From: Ardenticatenaceae bacterium
Lineage (GTDB): Bacteria; Chloroflexota; Anaerolineae; Promineifilales; Promineifilaceae
Assembly: GCA_020634215.1 (NCBI GenBank)
Contig: JACKCD010000028.1
Location: 12,872 to 76,871, forward strand
DNA length: 64,000 nucleotides
Direction: 5' to 3'
Part shown: positions 62,911 through 64,000 of the stretch, piece by piece
Layout of the letters: the number at the start of each line of letters is the position of its first letter
Numbering within the stretch: the stretch's first letter is position 1
The notes under the pieces: generated by a model
The model's input: only the letters and a program-made list of their open reading frames with translations
Told to the model about the DNA's origin: nothing
Database searches by the model: none
Translations under genes and position numbers: made by a program

Positions 62911-64000
62911 ATGAGCAAAAAATTTAACGACTACCGCACGCTGGCCGCATCGCTGCCCAGCCACAATTTCGCTTGGAACATGTACGGCTCCGGCGTGGAA
63001 AACATTGGCAAGGATGGGCAGCCAGAACCCTTTTCCGTGCCTGAACCTAATGACGACCAGCTCTTGGTGCGGGTAGACAGCGTGGGGATGTGCTTTTCCG
63101 ATGTCAAGCTCATTCGGCAAGGGGGCAACCACCCCAAACTCTACAATCGCAATCTGGCCGAAGAGCCAACCCGCCTAGGGCATGAAGCTGCCCTTACCGT
63201 CATCAAAGTCGGCCAAAATCTGCGCGATCAATACCAGCCGGGGCAGCGGCTGGCGATGCAGCCCGACATTTACCAAAACGGCAAATCCACCGCCTATGGC
63301 TACACCATCCCCGGCGGCCTCATTCAATACCACCTTATTGGGGCTGAAGTGCTAGAAACCGACGCGGGGGCGTGTTTGCTGCCGCTGGCCGGGGAGATGG
63401 GGTATGCGGAAACGGCCCTGCTGGAACCGTGGGGGTGCGTCATGGCCGCCTACACCCAGCGCCGCCGCCTGACCCCGCTGCCCGGCGGAATCATGTGGAT
63501 CATGGGCCAACCCGATGACACCACCGCCTACCAATTCTCCAGCTATCTTGACGCGCCAGCCACCATTGTTTTATCCGATGTCCCGCCGCAGGTGGCGGCG
63601 ATGGCGCGGCAGTCCGGGGCAAACATTGTGGAGCGCAACGGCATTGGGTTAGACGACGTGGCTAAATTAGCCGCCGCCGAAACGGGTGGCAAAGGGTTTG
63701 ACGACATTGTGCTGCTGGCTCCCCATTCGGCAGCCCTGGTCAGCGAAGTGGCGCGGCACATTGCTCGGCGCGGCACGCTGAACCTAATTGGCTCGGAGCC
63801 GCTGGATGGGCTGGTGGATGCAGACGTGGGGCGGCTGCATTATGACTATATCGCCTTTGTTGGCAATCGCGGCCCCGATATTGCCGCTTCCTACGGCGAG
63901 GCGCGGAACCGGTGTGAGCTAACGCCCAATGGGGCAACGGTGATTGTGGGGGGGGGTGGGCCGTTGGGGCAAATGCACGTGCAGCGGGCAATTGAGCTGC
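62911..64000 (+). CDS. Zinc-dependent medium-chain dehydrogenase, probable polyol-phosphate oxidoreductase, cut by window edge
   Basis: At least 363 residues from ATG 62911, running off the right edge. MDR landmarks: catalytic zinc Cys in SVGMCFSDVKLI, GHE in RLGHEAALTV, and a later nucleotide-binding region (GGGGPLGQMHV near the edge). Related proteins act on sorbitol, L-sorbose 1-phosphate or other polyol phosphates. Its place directly after the PTS genes suggests it oxidises the imported polyol phosphate, taking the part usually played by MtlD, which belongs to a different family. One degenerate palindrome (about 63411). Confidence 0.82.
   Translation, partial: MSKKFNDYRTLAASLPSHNFAWNMYGSGVENIGKDGQPEPFSVPEPNDDQLLVRVDSVGMCFSDVKLIRQGGNHPKLYNRNLAEEPTRLGHEAALTVIKVGQNLRDQYQPGQRLAMQPDIYQNGKSTAYGYTIPGGLIQYHLIGAEVLETDAGACLLPLAGEMGYAETALLEPWGCVMAAYTQRRRLTPLPGGIMWIMGQPDDTTAYQFSSYLDAPATIVLSDVPPQVAAMARQSGANIVERNGIGLDDVAKLAAAETGGKGFDDIVLLAPHSAALVSEVARHIARRGTLNLIGSEPLDGLVDADVGRLHYDYIAFVGNRGPDIAASYGEARNRCELTPNGATVIVGGGGPLGQMHVQRAIEL

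Overview
The window reads as bacterial chromosome, most likely from an uncultured Chloroflexota (Anaerolineae-like) lineage. That placement is inference. It rests on a gram-positive-type SOS box (GAAC-N4-GTTC) before recA, a RicT/PSP1 protein, TTG and GTG starts on ordinary genes, many two-component and cyclase genes, and long intergenic hairpins. No rRNA, tRNA or CRISPR array was recognised. The window cuts a cyclase-family gene at its left edge and a zinc dehydrogenase at its right edge.

Layout. 1-9.1 kb: partial cyclase-family hydrolase, xylulokinase, a secreted PhoD-type phosphatase, an acyl-CoA carboxylase beta subunit, a frameshifted rtcB, a formyltransferase-like gene and a YggX-like gene. 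9.2-12.1 kb: a B12-binding/radical SAM gene whose apparent stop is a UGA inside C-U-A-E-P with a SECIS-like hairpin just after it (a probable selenoprotein), then a creatinase-like M24 protein. 12.2-19.8 kb: seven minus-strand metabolic genes (aldo/keto reductase, ThDP enzyme, phosphodiesterase, D-aminopeptidase, nitrilase, aminotransferase, lysoplasmalogenase), mostly separated by long inverted repeats. 20-25.4 kb: a secreted subtilase ending in seven exact GYFWNG hexapeptides, and a histidine kinase / receiver-kinase / receiver trio. 25.4-29 kb: tatC-tatB-tatA, a peptide-binding protein and secG. 29-35.6 kb: an ABC exporter pair, murJ, recA with SOS box and promoter, and an S1-domain protein.

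35.6-37.2 kb is an intact IS66-type element with inverted ends and an 8-bp target duplication. 37.2-45.9 kb: moeA, an HD hydrolase, ricT, an acetyltransferase, thrC, a PAS/GAF kinase, a nucleotide cyclase and rpsT. 46-56.9 kb: an atypical winged-helix regulator, an O-antigen-ligase-like protein, a non-pyrrolysine MttB homologue, a DUF58/DUF4129 pair, a Gfo/Idh oxidoreductase, a polysaccharide deacetylase, a mutarotase and DinB. 57.2-64 kb: a mannitol-type PTS operon (MtlR-like regulator, IIC, IIB, IIA, HPr-EI fusion, zinc-dependent dehydrogenase).

Two features run through the whole window. First, the palindrome AACGGCCGTT (core ACGGCCGT) occurs about 85-90 times, roughly one per 0.7 kb, where about one core copy is expected by chance. 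It lies mostly inside genes, mostly in the phase that reads Thr-Ala-Val, and is absent from the IS and from several strongly conserved genes. Second, many intergenic gaps hold long inverted repeats made of a short word repeated several times in each arm. Two of these families recur, with five and four copies. Positions and counts were read by eye.
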